Both the position numbers and the translations under genes were made by a program. A DNA stretch of 64,000 nt from Paenibacillus oryzisoli (GTDB lineage Bacteria > Bacillota > Bacilli > Paenibacillales > NBRC-103111): positions 1 through 64,000 of the forward strand of contig NZ_LYPB01000072.1 of NCBI RefSeq assembly GCF_001653565.1. The letters are read 5' to 3'. The notes below the pieces were generated by a model that saw only the letters and a program-made list of their open reading frames with translations, ran no database searches and was not told the origin of the DNA. How positions within the stretch are numbered: position 1 is the first letter of the stretch; each line of letters starts with the position of its first letter. Below are positions 43,068 through 53,800 of the stretch, piece after piece.

Positions 43068-43349
43068 TTATGAAGGATACGCGTCGGTGCTAATAATAGC
43101 TGCTAGAAGTTTGCGCATTGATCGAGTTCCGACTTTATCCATGATTTTCTCGATGTGGACTTTGACTGTTTTCTCACTGATAAAGCAATAATCTGCGATT
43201 TCTCGGTTGCTATAACCGCGCAAAGCAATAAGGCTAATAATTTCGGCTTCACGGGTAGTAAGGACATGGCGAGATGCAAAGTGTGTGATGACAGAAGGTA
43301 ATTTGGCAGGAAGAAGATTTCTTACAAGATTCTCTTGAACAGGGGGCAT
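43068..43349 (-). CDS. Small LuxR-type helix-turn-helix regulator
   Basis: A 93-aa protein consisting almost only of a LuxR/GerE DNA-binding domain: LTTREAEIISLIALRGYSNR followed by EIADYCFISEKTVKVHIEKI. The 29-residue N-terminus is too short for a receiver or ligand domain. GAGG lies about 10 nt before the ATG. It resembles GerE-sized regulators (about 74 aa) but is not clearly GerE. Target unknown. Confidence 0.85.
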   Translation of the reverse strand: MPPVQENLVRNLLPAKLPSVITHFASRHVLTTREAEIISLIALRGYSNREIADYCFISEKTVKVHIEKIMDKVGTRSMRKLLAAIISTDAYPS

Positions 43350-43491
43350 GCTTAAACGACCTCAATATCTCAAAAAATGTAACTAGCGTATTCTTGATTG
43401 TAACATAGTTAGATATCCTATGGCAGGCAAGGGCGTGTCGAATTTCCAAATTTTAATCTGTATTTTAATTCGACTGCGAGGCTGAGCGGCC

Positions 43492-44127
43492 CTAATCCTT
43501 ACTCTGAACCACAAGCAGCAGCCCTGAGGATAGTTCGATAAGACCTTCTGGCTCTAGGAGAATATTACTGATGCCAAGCGACATCCCAATCTCAAGCGTT
43601 GCTTGATGAAGAGGATATTGGAAGCCATGCAGTGTGATCCCCGTGACCTCTAGGCTGAGCGGAAGCAGAGAAGCATGTGTGTAGGGACCTTTTTGAATGC
43701 GAGTAGATCGATCAATCACCATGATCAAATTATTGGCATCCATAATGGCACAGGGAATGCCGTGTCGTATACCTTTGCGAAGCAAATGCACATTAGCAAG
43801 GGAATGATCGAACCGTGTGCCTAGCGCGCCGACGAGCAGGACTTGGCTTGGCTTTTGATCCAACGCCCAATTGAAAGCCATTTCCGTATCCGTTAAATCC
43901 TTATAAATCGGATCACAATCAATGAATTCTTTGCTTGAAGCGCGAATAAGGGCAAGCTCCTCGGCAGAGACGGAGTCGAAATCGCCCATTGAAATATGAG
44001 GTAGGTGGCCATTTTGAATGAGAAAAAGAGCCCCGCGATCGGAACCAACCAAGATATCATCCGCGCGAATCTCCTCTAGTGCCCAATCGCCAAGCGTGCC
44101 GCCTGTAATTATCATTATGCGTGTCAT
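43492..44127 (-). CDS. thiN: Thiamine pyrophosphokinase
   Basis: A 211-aa thiamine pyrophosphokinase that converts thiamine and ATP to thiamine diphosphate. Catalytic motifs are GSDRGALFLIQNG, MGDFDSVS (metal-binding Asp), DLTDTEMAFNWA and GALGTRFDHSLANVHLL, in the family order, followed by a beta-rich C-terminal domain. The length is normal. No TPP riboswitch was seen upstream. It is a single gene. Confidence 0.93.
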   Translation of the reverse strand: MTRIMIITGGTLGDWALEEIRADDILVGSDRGALFLIQNGHLPHISMGDFDSVSAEELALIRASSKEFIDCDPIYKDLTDTEMAFNWALDQKPSQVLLVGALGTRFDHSLANVHLLRKGIRHGIPCAIMDANNLIMVIDRSTRIQKGPYTHASLLPLSLEVTGITLHGFQYPLHQATLEIGMSLGISNILLEPEGLIELSSGLLLVVQSKD

Positions 44128-44189
44128 TTAGGAATCCCCCGGGGAAATAGTAACGAGTGTTTCTCCCTAGTATAGCACAGAAGACTGAA

Positions 44190-44220
44190 AAACCGAGAAG
44201 CCCTAGTGGCCGCTCGGTTT
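44190..44220 (-). terminator. Terminator of the YjzC-like gene
   Basis: AAACCGAG (44190-44197) pairs with CTCGGTTT (44213-44220). On the minus strand it is followed by TTC, with TTTTT overlapping the stem end. Confidence 0.75.
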
Positions 44221-44250
44221 CTTTTGCCTGCATCACACGCTTAAAAAAGC

Positions 44251-44487
44251 TTAGGTTCTTGCATCTACACGTTTACGCATGGGGTTAAGCTCCGACTGAT
44301 CATGATCAATCTCAGCCTCATCGGCAAAGCCTTGCAGTTCATAGGTACTGCGGCCAAGTACAAGATCGGCGGGGAACTCATCACCTCGTTTAAGTGTGAC
44401 CTCTTGCCCAGCCTCATTGGCATAAATACCGTCGGTTTCGACCGTATCACCTGTCATGGGATCCATGGATTTGTTCTTCTTCGACAT
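44251..44487 (-). CDS. YjzC-like small hydrophilic protein
   Basis: A 78-aa protein. The central part, DGIYANEAGQEVTLKRGDEF then PADLVLGRSTYEL, resembles the small YjzC-type Bacillales proteins built around G-x-Y and a K-x-G-D/E-x-F-P motif. N- and C-terminal tails are charged. AAAGGAGG lies upstream of the ATG at a good distance. The assignment is weak; it is at least a real gene given its ribosome binding site and terminator. Confidence 0.65.
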   Translation of the reverse strand: MSKKNKSMDPMTGDTVETDGIYANEAGQEVTLKRGDEFPADLVLGRSTYELQGFADEAEIDHDQSELNPMRKRVDART

Positions 44488-44594
44488 TCAACATGCCTCC
44501 TTTCCTGTTGCTTATCCTTACCATTTCCAAGGTTGCAGGAAATTATGAGGAGAATCATGTAGAATGAGAAGGTCATCATCGCATACAGAGAGGA

Positions 44595-45338
44595 ATGAAA
44601 GGCATGGCACTATGGGGGACGATTGTGAACGCAGTTGCGATAATTATCGGCGGATTATTAGGCGTGCTGCTGCCCCGCATTTCAGAAAGCATCAAAAACA
44701 CAGTGCTGCAGGGCCTAGGCCTCGCTATCACTGTGTTAGGTATTACCATGGCACTCAAATCAGATCAAATTGTGCTTGTCATCATGAGTCTTGTCATTGG
44801 TGGTATTCTCGGCGAGCTCATGCGGATCGAAGCAAATCTCACCAAGCTTGGCGATTGGCTGCAGAGTAAGATGAGCAAGCAACCGACGGCTCACCCAGCC
44901 GCGCCAACTAGCATATCGGAAGGCTTCGTCACCTGTACACTCGTCTATTGCATCGGTGCTATGGCGATATTAGGTCCATTGGATGGCGGGCTGCGGCATA
45001 ATCACGATATTTTATACACCAAGTCGTTGCTCGATGGGTTCTTATCCATCATATTCGCTTCCACCTTAGGGATTGGCGTTATCTTCTCAGCCGCATCTGT
45101 GTTTGTCCTGCAAGGAACGATTGCCTTGTTGGCAACTGTGATTGCCATGGCGTTTAGCCAAGCGTCGCTGGATGCTATGATTGTTCAAATTACCGCGGTA
45201 GGCGGAGTGTTGGTCATTGGTGTCGGCATCAATATTTTGCAAATAAGAAAAATCAATGTAGCCAACATGCTGCCTGCACTTGTCATTGCCGCAGCAGCCG
45301 TGCCTATTCAGCAGTTGATTACGGAGTGGCTTCGTTAG
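44595..45338 (+). CDS. DUF554 (YdfK/YqgA-type) membrane protein
   Basis: A 247-aa polytopic membrane protein of the DUF554 family. The pattern is typical: ALWGTIVNAVAIIIGGLLGV at the start, GGILGELMRIE in the middle and TCTLVYCIGAMAILGPLDGG, with about seven hydrophobic segments. Transport function is suspected for the family but unproven. ATG 44604 is an alternative start. Its end is 3 bp from that of the convergent response regulator gene. Confidence 0.88.
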   Translation: MKGMALWGTIVNAVAIIIGGLLGVLLPRISESIKNTVLQGLGLAITVLGITMALKSDQIVLVIMSLVIGGILGELMRIEANLTKLGDWLQSKMSKQPTAHPAAPTSISEGFVTCTLVYCIGAMAILGPLDGGLRHNHDILYTKSLLDGFLSIIFASTLGIGVIFSAASVFVLQGTIALLATVIAMAFSQASLDAMIVQITAVGGVLVIGVGINILQIRKINVANMLPALVIAAAAVPIQQLITEWLR

Positions 45339-45341
45339 ATT

Positions 45342-46043
45342 TTATCCAGTAGAACCGTTGAATTTGTAGCCAACGCCTCGTACCGTAATAATGTAGCGGG
45401 GCTCAGCTGGATTAAGTTCAATTTTTTTGCGTAGATTGCTAATATGTACAATAAGTGTGCGTGGATCGCCCATGCTATCCAAGCTCCAGATAAGTTCAAA
45501 GAGGTGTTCAATTTTATATACGCGGTTAGGTGTCTTGGCCATTAGGGAGAGCAGGTCGAATTCTTTGGCTGAAAGAGAGATCGTTTGTCCATTCGCACGA
45601 ACGATGTGGCTCACGAGATCGATTTCTAAACCAGGGAATTTCACCAGTTGGGGATCGTCTTGATGCTGCTCACGTATCGAGTTACGGCGAAGAAGTGCTT
45701 TGACCCGGGCTACAAGCTGACTTGGGCTGAACGGTTTCGTCATATAATCGTCGCCACCCATGCTAAGGCCAAGAATGATGTCAATATCCTCACTTTTGCA
45801 TGAAATAAATAGAATCGGCGTATTGCTCGTTTTGCGGAGCTGACGACACACCTCTATACCATCAAGTCCTGGCAGCAAAATATCCAGAATAATGAGATCA
45901 GGCTTATGTTCTCTAACAATGCCAAACACATCATGTCCATTATTGGCACTGATTACTTTGTAACCTTCACGCACCAAGTAGAGTTGAATTAACTGGACAA
46001 TTTCTTGCTCGTCATCAACGACTAAAATGGTTTCTCCTGCCAT
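45342..46043 (-). CDS. OmpR/PhoB-family response regulator
   Basis: A 233-aa two-domain response regulator. The receiver covers about 5-118, with DDEQ, phospho-acceptor Asp in LIILDILLPGLDG and MTKPF; the OmpR winged helix covers about 135-230 (LSLMAKTPNRVYKIEHLFEL, VHISNLRKKIE, VRGVGYKF). ATG 46043 is chosen because GAGGGGG lies 9 nt upstream. No histidine kinase gene is adjacent, so it is an orphan regulator. Its upstream neighbour on the same strand is the hydrolase-SARP fusion. Confidence 0.9.
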   Translation of the reverse strand: MAGETILVVDDEQEIVQLIQLYLVREGYKVISANNGHDVFGIVREHKPDLIILDILLPGLDGIEVCRQLRKTSNTPILFISCKSEDIDIILGLSMGGDDYMTKPFSPSQLVARVKALLRRNSIREQHQDDPQLVKFPGLEIDLVSHIVRANGQTISLSAKEFDLLSLMAKTPNRVYKIEHLFELIWSLDSMGDPRTLIVHISNLRKKIELNPAEPRYIITVRGVGYKFNGSTG

Positions 46044-46279
46044 GTATGAAATCCCCCTCAGTGATGAAACAACTCCTAAAGTAAGAAGGGTGTTTCCCTC
46101 TCTCAAATATTACATATATTACCTCCATTATAGAACGATTCTCCTACTAATTTCTATCCATTTATTAACAATGAGAGGGTTCTCGCATACAAAAAATTCA
46201 CATTTAGGTGCAGAGATGGCATGGATTCTTTAAAAATGGGAAGGGGTCGACAATAATCGTTAATTTTCGACTTTTGCTC

Positions 46280-47740
46280 TTATTCATGCTCAAGCAGGAA
46301 ACTTCGTATTGCGACATGATTGAAATGGATCGGGATGCTAGTGTCATTCCCATTTTCATTCATCCAGTGTGCCAAAGCTGTGAGCTGCCACTCTATTTTG
46401 TCTCTGGTTCCGAGGATCCAATCGTCGACGTAGCCTGATAGAAGATGACGAGGGAGGTTATCCCATATCTGAAGAATACTGGCTGCCTTCACTTCCATAT
46501 TCTGTTCATCCATCGCTACTTTCAAGTTATGTATCAAGTCGAGCAAATCACAGCGTATATTCCCTTGTAGAGTGACATGTTCTCGGTCAATACGCAGAAA
46601 TTCAGTCCCCTCGGAATGCTGCTCAAGTAAAGATTTCAAATGACTTAGGCAGACGCGTAAGTAGTTTTGTGCTTTCCTCAGTTCGTAATTTGGCCATAAA
46701 TCGTCGTACATTTGTTGTCGAGTTGCATTGGGGAAGAGCAACAAATACAGCAGCAGTTGCTTGGCGAGTCGTTTGTTCCAGCCTGTAGGAAGCTCAACGC
46801 CATTAACGCAAATTCGGAATGAATGTAGGAATTGAATGTCCAATTCAGGGCCACTCCCAGGGCCACTCTGCAAGAGATGCTGTCCAGATTGAATGACTTT
46901 ATGCAAGGAAATCGTAGTATCGGGTATAGTGTTGTCTGTTTCCATGGGATTAGAAGACAATGTGTCAATATGTTTACAAACCCAATAAGCTGTCCACTTC
47001 GGCTGATCTAGGAAAATAAGGTTCGCGGCGCCAGAAATGACCTGGAAGCGTCCTTGTGGAATATAGCTGGCACTTATGGCCGATAGCACAGGCGTATAAA
47101 CGGGATCTTGCTCTCCGCCCAAAAGGATGGTAGGTGTACCCAAACTTTTTAAATCAGCAATCGTATCGTTGTCACGGAATAACTGTAAGAGTTGGAGGTA
47201 TTTCCCTTTATGAACATGTTGATAGGCTTGAGAGATACGTGAGCGTATTTCATCTGATTTATGCTGAACCGTCAATACAGGCAGGATTTGTGTAATAAAG
47301 CGGGTACGATCACTACTAAGCATAAGCTTGATTCTATCTTCAATGCCTTGCTTTAAATATTCGGATGGAATAAATCCTGGTAAGGAAAGCAAGCTGAGCG
47401 ATTGTATCCGTAATGGGACTCGGCCAGCTACTTTAACGGCGAGGTTGGCACCTAGGCCATGGCCAATGAGATGAACGGTGTCTAATCGGTTAATGTCCAA
47501 AAAAGCGACAAACTGGTCGCATAAATCAGGCCAAGTGAAGGGAAGGGAGTGCATATGGTCATTCCCGTGACCTGGTAAGTCATAAGTTTTAATGTAATAT
47601 TTATCATACAAATAAGGCGTCAAAGTTGCCCATAATGCGCTATTCAGCCCTAAACCATGAATAAGCACGACGGTTTGTTTAGGTCCTTCTAACCTGCTTG
47701 AAGGGGGATCTGGATCGAAAAAATCAGGAATAGGACGCAT
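46280..47740 (-). CDS. Pseudo-hydrolase (alpha/beta fold) fused to a SARP-type winged helix regulator
   Basis: A 486-aa fusion. Residues 20-258 form an alpha/beta hydrolase domain (VVLIHGLGLNSALWATLTPY, DLPGHGNDH, LLGGEQDPVYTP). The nucleophile elbow reads G-H-G-L-G with Gly95 in place of Ser, and the position of the catalytic His is Asn240 (ISGAANLIFLDQP). Only the Asp (212) remains, so hydrolysis is very unlikely. Residues 301-398 form a SARP/OmpR-type winged helix (LAKQLLLYLLLFPNATRQQM, DDLWP, NYLRVCLSHLKSLL), followed by a helical BTAD-like tail. It probably senses a small molecule or glycan and controls nearby genes; the 2430-aa SLH gene is divergent. AAGGAG precedes the ATG. Confidence 0.8.
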   Translation of the reverse strand: MRPIPDFFDPDPPSSRLEGPKQTVVLIHGLGLNSALWATLTPYLYDKYYIKTYDLPGHGNDHMHSLPFTWPDLCDQFVAFLDINRLDTVHLIGHGLGANLAVKVAGRVPLRIQSLSLLSLPGFIPSEYLKQGIEDRIKLMLSSDRTRFITQILPVLTVQHKSDEIRSRISQAYQHVHKGKYLQLLQLFRDNDTIADLKSLGTPTILLGGEQDPVYTPVLSAISASYIPQGRFQVISGAANLIFLDQPKWTAYWVCKHIDTLSSNPMETDNTIPDTTISLHKVIQSGQHLLQSGPGSGPELDIQFLHSFRICVNGVELPTGWNKRLAKQLLLYLLLFPNATRQQMYDDLWPNYELRKAQNYLRVCLSHLKSLLEQHSEGTEFLRIDREHVTLQGNIRCDLLDLIHNLKVAMDEQNMEVKAASILQIWDNLPRHLLSGYVDDWILGTRDKIEWQLTALAHWMNENGNDTSIPIHFNHVAIRSFLLEHE

Positions 47741-47864
47741 GACAAACTCCTTAATGTGTCTAAAGTGCTAACGTGTAATGCTATTGTAATTCCTTGTTTA
47801 GTAAGATGGAAGTCGAAATACTAGAAATTTTGTTAAATTATGTATAAGGAAGGGTTGGAAGGAA

Positions 47865-50800
47865 ATGAGTAAAAAGGCGTCATTGCGTTGGTTACAGCTC
47901 GCACTTGCCATTGTGTTGTTGTTTGGCAGCAGCTTACCAGCTTTCGCAGAGGTTCAGGAAGTCAATGGTGTGATTGCCCAGGTCGAGAATGACACGGGGG
48001 CACCTATGCAAGATGGAGATGTGTATCTCTATGCCTACATGCACTATTCCTCAAACGGGGTGCAGCAGTATTATACGAACCAGACATTCACGACCAAGGT
48101 TCGTAACGGGGAGTTCTTCATTCCTAATGCCTTTATATTACAAGGTAAGCAATATGATCTTGATGTGAGAGGCGTGTCTTCCACTGGTGAAGCCATTGTT
48201 TACCATTATAACTTTATTGGTGGAGATATAAGCAACTTGAATTTCGGTAAAAGTCAATTGAAGAGACTTACATTCACACATGATAAGGTCGCATCAGGAC
48301 GTTTGCTGTTGATGCCCACAGATATGTATGGCAAGACAGATAAAGTCTCCTTTCCTATGTATACCCGTTCATTCAATGAGCAAGGTCAAACAACAGCGTG
48401 GGTAGCTACCAACGTAGGATTTAAAGCATATGCGTCTCTAGTGACACAAGGAAATACAGCAACCTATTTGCTAGAAGCAAACATTCCTGCCGATGTGCAA
48501 AGCGGGCAATCCATTTCATTCGGCGGTGAGACAGTTAAGGTTACACCACCGACGGGTTATGAGAACTCAGGGATAGGGCTTGGCCTGCAAAACATGGGAT
48601 CAGAATCGCAGGCTCAAGTAGGTTATGTAACTAAAGGCGTGTTAGGCAGTGTTAATTTCAGTGTGTTAAAAGATAATACAAGATATCTTTTTTCAAGAGG
48701 TGATATGTCGTTTACTGAAGACGTAACGCTGCAACTGGACAGCGCATTTCGAGGGACTGCACCTTACTCATACAGCAACGGGAATGGCGGCTACAACTTA
48801 TATACGTATTACTTAGATAAATACAACAATCAATTGCAATTCGTAGATACCGTATCAGCGAGTGCTTTCAGCATGTCCATGCAAGAGAAGGGACTTTGGA
48901 ATGAGACGTTAGGCACGAACGGAACGCCAGTTCGATCATCACTTAACAGTGAAGGGACTAGCATTGATCCGAGTGGCAGTGTACAAGCACTTAATTGGGA
49001 TGACCCCGCATTAGAGTATCAACTTAGCCAGAATGGCACAGGTTTGAGGACTATTTCAGGTATAAGACAAATCTCGTATCCGATTCCAATCAATAATGTA
49101 ACTCCAGGCACTTACCGTCTTAAATTAAATAGGCAGTTGTTTCCTAGCACTGTCGTGTCATTATCCTTGGATCAGTCTATTCAGATCGGTCAAAACAGCA
49201 GCTCAAAGTCAATTGGTGCTCAATTACCTTCCGGTTATACAACAAGTAATTTAATTAGAGGGGCAATAATTGAACTCGACGGCAGTCGTGTGACAGCTAG
49301 TTCCACAATGTCTGGCGGCAATCTTGAATTTTATAATGAGATTAATCCACAGCGGCAATACCGGATCGTGGCTGCGTATCTAATTTCTAGTACCACTGGG
49401 AGTCCAACTGCCAGTTATCTGGTAGACCAGACTTTCACAGGTGAGCAAATGAGAAGTCTTCAATCGCTACCGGTGCAAAGCGGACTTGTTCGGACGATAT
49501 TCTCCCTAGACGGAACATCCATTACTCAAATGGCAAATGCGGTCTTGTCTCTACCCCTAGCACCTTTGAATGACCAACTATCATTCTCAGCGCCAGGTGT
49601 ACTATTAAGTACGCCACTTACAGTGGACGTATCGCTGGTTGGTACAGATGGTTCAACGAATGCGTACCACTACAATAAGTCGGTTACGATTCCCGCACAA
49701 GAGCAGAACCTCATAAGCTTCGCAGAGTTGGCGAACAGCCTCATTGCGGTGGAATTGAAGAATGGTCAAACTACTGTCCCTTTCGAAATGGTCAGTGTGT
49801 TGAAATCCAATTATACTTACTCATCTAGCGTGCCATCCAGCTCTATAACAGAAGAGAATAAGCTAAAGAAATTGTATACAACGCCAGGGGAATATCGCTT
49901 CCAATTTTCTCAAATTAAGAAAGCGGACTACGAAACGCCATGGCGCTACATATGGAGCTCTGAACGAAAAGTGTTCTCACAGGCTACTAGCTTGAGCTTT
50001 AGTGAGGACATGCAAGGCGTGTTTGGGCCTATTCAGTCTTATGATTATACCAATCCTGATCGCACGTTGCTGTACACATCAGCTATCATCAAAGCTGGCG
50101 ACTTGAGTCTTAATCAAGTGTTCGTTAAGCAAGGCAACAGCTATCAAGCTTTTAGCACAGCAATTATCGGAAGAGGTCCTTATGACGCTGGAAGTTACTC
50201 CTACTATAATTCTGTTCCGGCGACACTTACGGTAAAAGATCTGAGCGGCAAAGTGATAATGAAATCAGATTCTTCTTATTCGGATTCGGTTTATGCAGAG
50301 GTTCCTGACAAAAACGGCAATTATCTCTTGACCTACCAATTGCCTATTGGGCCTGGACAAGAAATCGTAATTTCCCAGTCTTACTCTGCTGGTGATCCGA
50401 ATGCTCCTCCTGGCAAGCCAGATCCGAAAGCAACTTTCGCAGGTCAAGGACTTAAGTTGACTTGGGAAGCTGTTTCTGGAGCATCGTATTACGATATTTA
50501 TGCGGCAGAGCAAGGGCAAACTTTGGTCAAAATCAAAGGCAATGTTACAGGCACAACCTTCATGTATGCTGAGGCACAACCTGGAAAAACTTACGATCTT
50601 AAGGTCGTTGCGGTAAATGGTAAGGGCATCAGCACGGAATCTAGCGTCATACATTTCGCTGTTCCAGCATTTGCTGTATCACAGCTGGATGTGAAAGCAT
50701 CCACCGTGCAAAGCTCAGCAGGATTTCTCAAAATTGGCAGCCAATTGCCTATCGAATTGACCGGATCGATCGGGGAAGGAATTAGTGCGAAAGCGGTGGT

Positions 50801-53800
50801 TTCGTTCAAGAAAACCGGTACGGAAACTTTCGCGGAGGAAGTCGTTCTGTCTCCTGGGCAAGGCAAGTATACAGGTGCATTTGAGATTAAAGCAGGTATG
50901 ACCGATGTTGTTTCGGTTAAAGCATTTTTGACGAGAGACGGAACGAACTCGGATGAGAAGAAAATAGACTTAAATAAGAAAGTTGGCGCAACGCTGGAAG
51001 GTACCATTAGGCAGCGCGATGTAGCCGTTACAGACAAACCAGTCATAGAATTTATCATTGATGGCCAGTACGTAAGAGCAGATGTGGATAAGAACGGGAA
51101 CTTTACGGCAGAGGGTCTGCCAGCAGGGTTCGTTAAAAGTAATGTGAAAAGTATCACCGAGAGCTACTTAGATGTGGTTCAGGGAATTACAACTGAGCTT
51201 GGCGTTAAACAGACAGGTCTTATTGTTAAATTGCCAGTGGTACAGAATGTGAAGCTTCGTTTGGTAGAACAAGGAACGCAGGTGCCAGTAGCGAGAGCGC
51301 TGCACGTTTCGATCACAGGCGCTGTCAACAAAGAAGGGTATATTGGACAGGATGGTTATTTCGTGACCTACTCGGGTGATTCGGAGCTTAAGCGATTAAA
51401 GCCAGGTAGCTACACTGTTTCCATTACGGGCGATAGTTTATATGAAAAAAAGGAAACAACATTTAACGTAGATGACGTTTCCAATTACATTACGAATCCG
51501 GTAACGATCTCTGTTGCCAAAAAAATTAAAGAAATAGCCAATGTGACGTTAAAGCTCTTCATGCCAGAGGGAGCTCAAACGAGCCAGTTGGAATCTTATT
51601 ATCTGTCCAGTTACACAGCTGCGCAGTCATTCGGTTGGGAGTCAGGCTATGTCTACGGCTACAATCAATCAATGACTGTATCCGATCGAGTCTATGTACC
51701 GAATCCTGTGCTTGTGCTGGAAGGTGCAGATCCAACGGTTACGCAAAAAGTATACGGTTATTATGGCACGCTAACGTTACCGGGAATTGCGGCTGCAAAT
51801 GACTACACGCTTAACGTATCCATACCTGGTCTACAACCTGTGAACAAGTCTCAGGTATCGGTTGCTACAGGAACATCGACGCTTGAAGTTGCACTTCAGC
51901 CATCGGTTGTATATACCGGTCGAATTGTAGATGAAGCTGGCCGTCCAGTAGGAGGGGCAGATGTATCTGCTTATGCCGGATCTTCTTACGCCTATGCACG
52001 TACCGATGCAGATGGTGCCTATAGGCTAGATCGATTGGGTGAAACGAATCAAATTCAGATCTCGGTGCACGCTGTTGGCTTTACGGATAACACAGCGTTG
52101 CAACAGGTGACGGATCATCAAATTCCGGCGATTACGCTGGAGAATGATCAATTCATACACGGGAAAGTTGTCGATAAAGACAATCGTCCATTGAAATATG
52201 TGAGTGTATTTGCAAGTAATAACAAGAACAGCGGATGGGCAAGAACAGATGCGGATGGTTATTTCAAAATCCGTGGCTTATCTGCAGGAACATACAACTT
52301 TTCTGCGTCATTGGATGGTTACCCGAGCTATGTGAGTAATCTCTCAACTAGCGCAGATCAACGAACCATCGTTCTACAGTCTCAAGGTGGACACTTCTTC
52401 GGAGAAGGGAATAGCTTTGCTCCGTCTGTGGCTACAGTGGTATTGGGGAAAGAATTTAGCTACAGTTTGAAATATAAGAATAATGGTACAACGCCATCGA
52501 GCAGCACGATATGGCATTTTGAACTACCGTCCAATGTGAAGTTGGTTAATGGTTCTGTAGAATTGAATGGCAAATTAGTAAATGTAACGGCTACAAACGG
52601 CGTACTTCAAGTTCCAGCAGGAGATGTTGTTGCAGGGGGAAGCGGTGAGATTAGCTTTAAGGCTCTCGTCGAGCAAGCGGATGAAGCCGCGATTCGGACA
52701 TCTGTTTACCCAATCGTTAATGGGAACAAAGAAGAACCAACACAGATCGCTACGTCAAATGTCTTGTATGTGACGTTGAATGCACCAGCAGTAACTGGGG
52801 ATAAGAAGATCAAAGTATATGGAGCGACGAAGCCAGGGTCTACGGTGGAAATTTATGCAGGTTCCATAAGTTTGGGACGTGTGACAGCGGAAGGTCGCTG
52901 GTGGTATGCGGATGTTGTATTACCAGTAGCCGCTGATACAGATGAAGCTGAACTTCGACTGACTGCTCAAGTTGTAGAAAATAATCAAACGCAATCTTCG
53001 GCAGCTGCGAATGTGAAGTATAAGTCTGGCGTACCGGGGATTGAAGAAGCTAGAATTACAGCGGGTTGGAACGTAGATGTGAAGCTGAATCCGAAAGTTT
53101 CGGTAGCTACATTTGCGGTTACGGAGAAAACACCGATTTCAACCAAAGTTGTATTTAAAGAGGCTGTCGATCAGGCGTCCATTTCCTTTATTGGAAGTAC
53201 GTATCAACTGAGCAAAGCTAGTGACGGGAAAACCTTTACAGGCGAAGTGCCTTATGGCTGGAGCTCCTACGGTGAGCAAATGCTTACGCTCACTTATGTA
53301 AAGAATGGGATAAGTGTTACTGTGCCTCTGATGGAGGTTATCGTTCTTATTGATCCATCTGGTTATGTATTTGAAGGCAGTATGGATAACCGCGTATCTG
53401 GTGTGACAGCTGTCGTACAACAGCAGAATAACACGCAATGGAGTAGCTGGGATGCCGACAATTATGGTCAAATCAACCCGCAAACCACGGATGTGGAAGG
53501 TCGCTACGGTTGGGATGTCATGCAAGGCAACTGGCGTGTATTATTTAGCAAAGCAGGCTACGAAGATTATACGTCCCGTACGGTAGTTGTACCACCAGCA
53601 GAAACACAGTTGAATGTACCGCTAGTTCGTACAACAACGCCAGAAATTGCATCTATCACACCTACGAACAATGCCCTGGATGTCAATGTAAGTTCGAATG
53701 TGGATATTGTCTTTGATCGTCCAATGGATGAAACAAGTTTGAATGGGGATGTTATTCAGCTTGTGAAGGTCGATGGAGAGCAAAAGACCGCGATTGATAT

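Noticed and set aside
44128-44250. TPP riboswitch near thiN
   Set aside because: No CTGAGA-type THI-box core is present; the only structure is the terminator of the YjzC-like gene.
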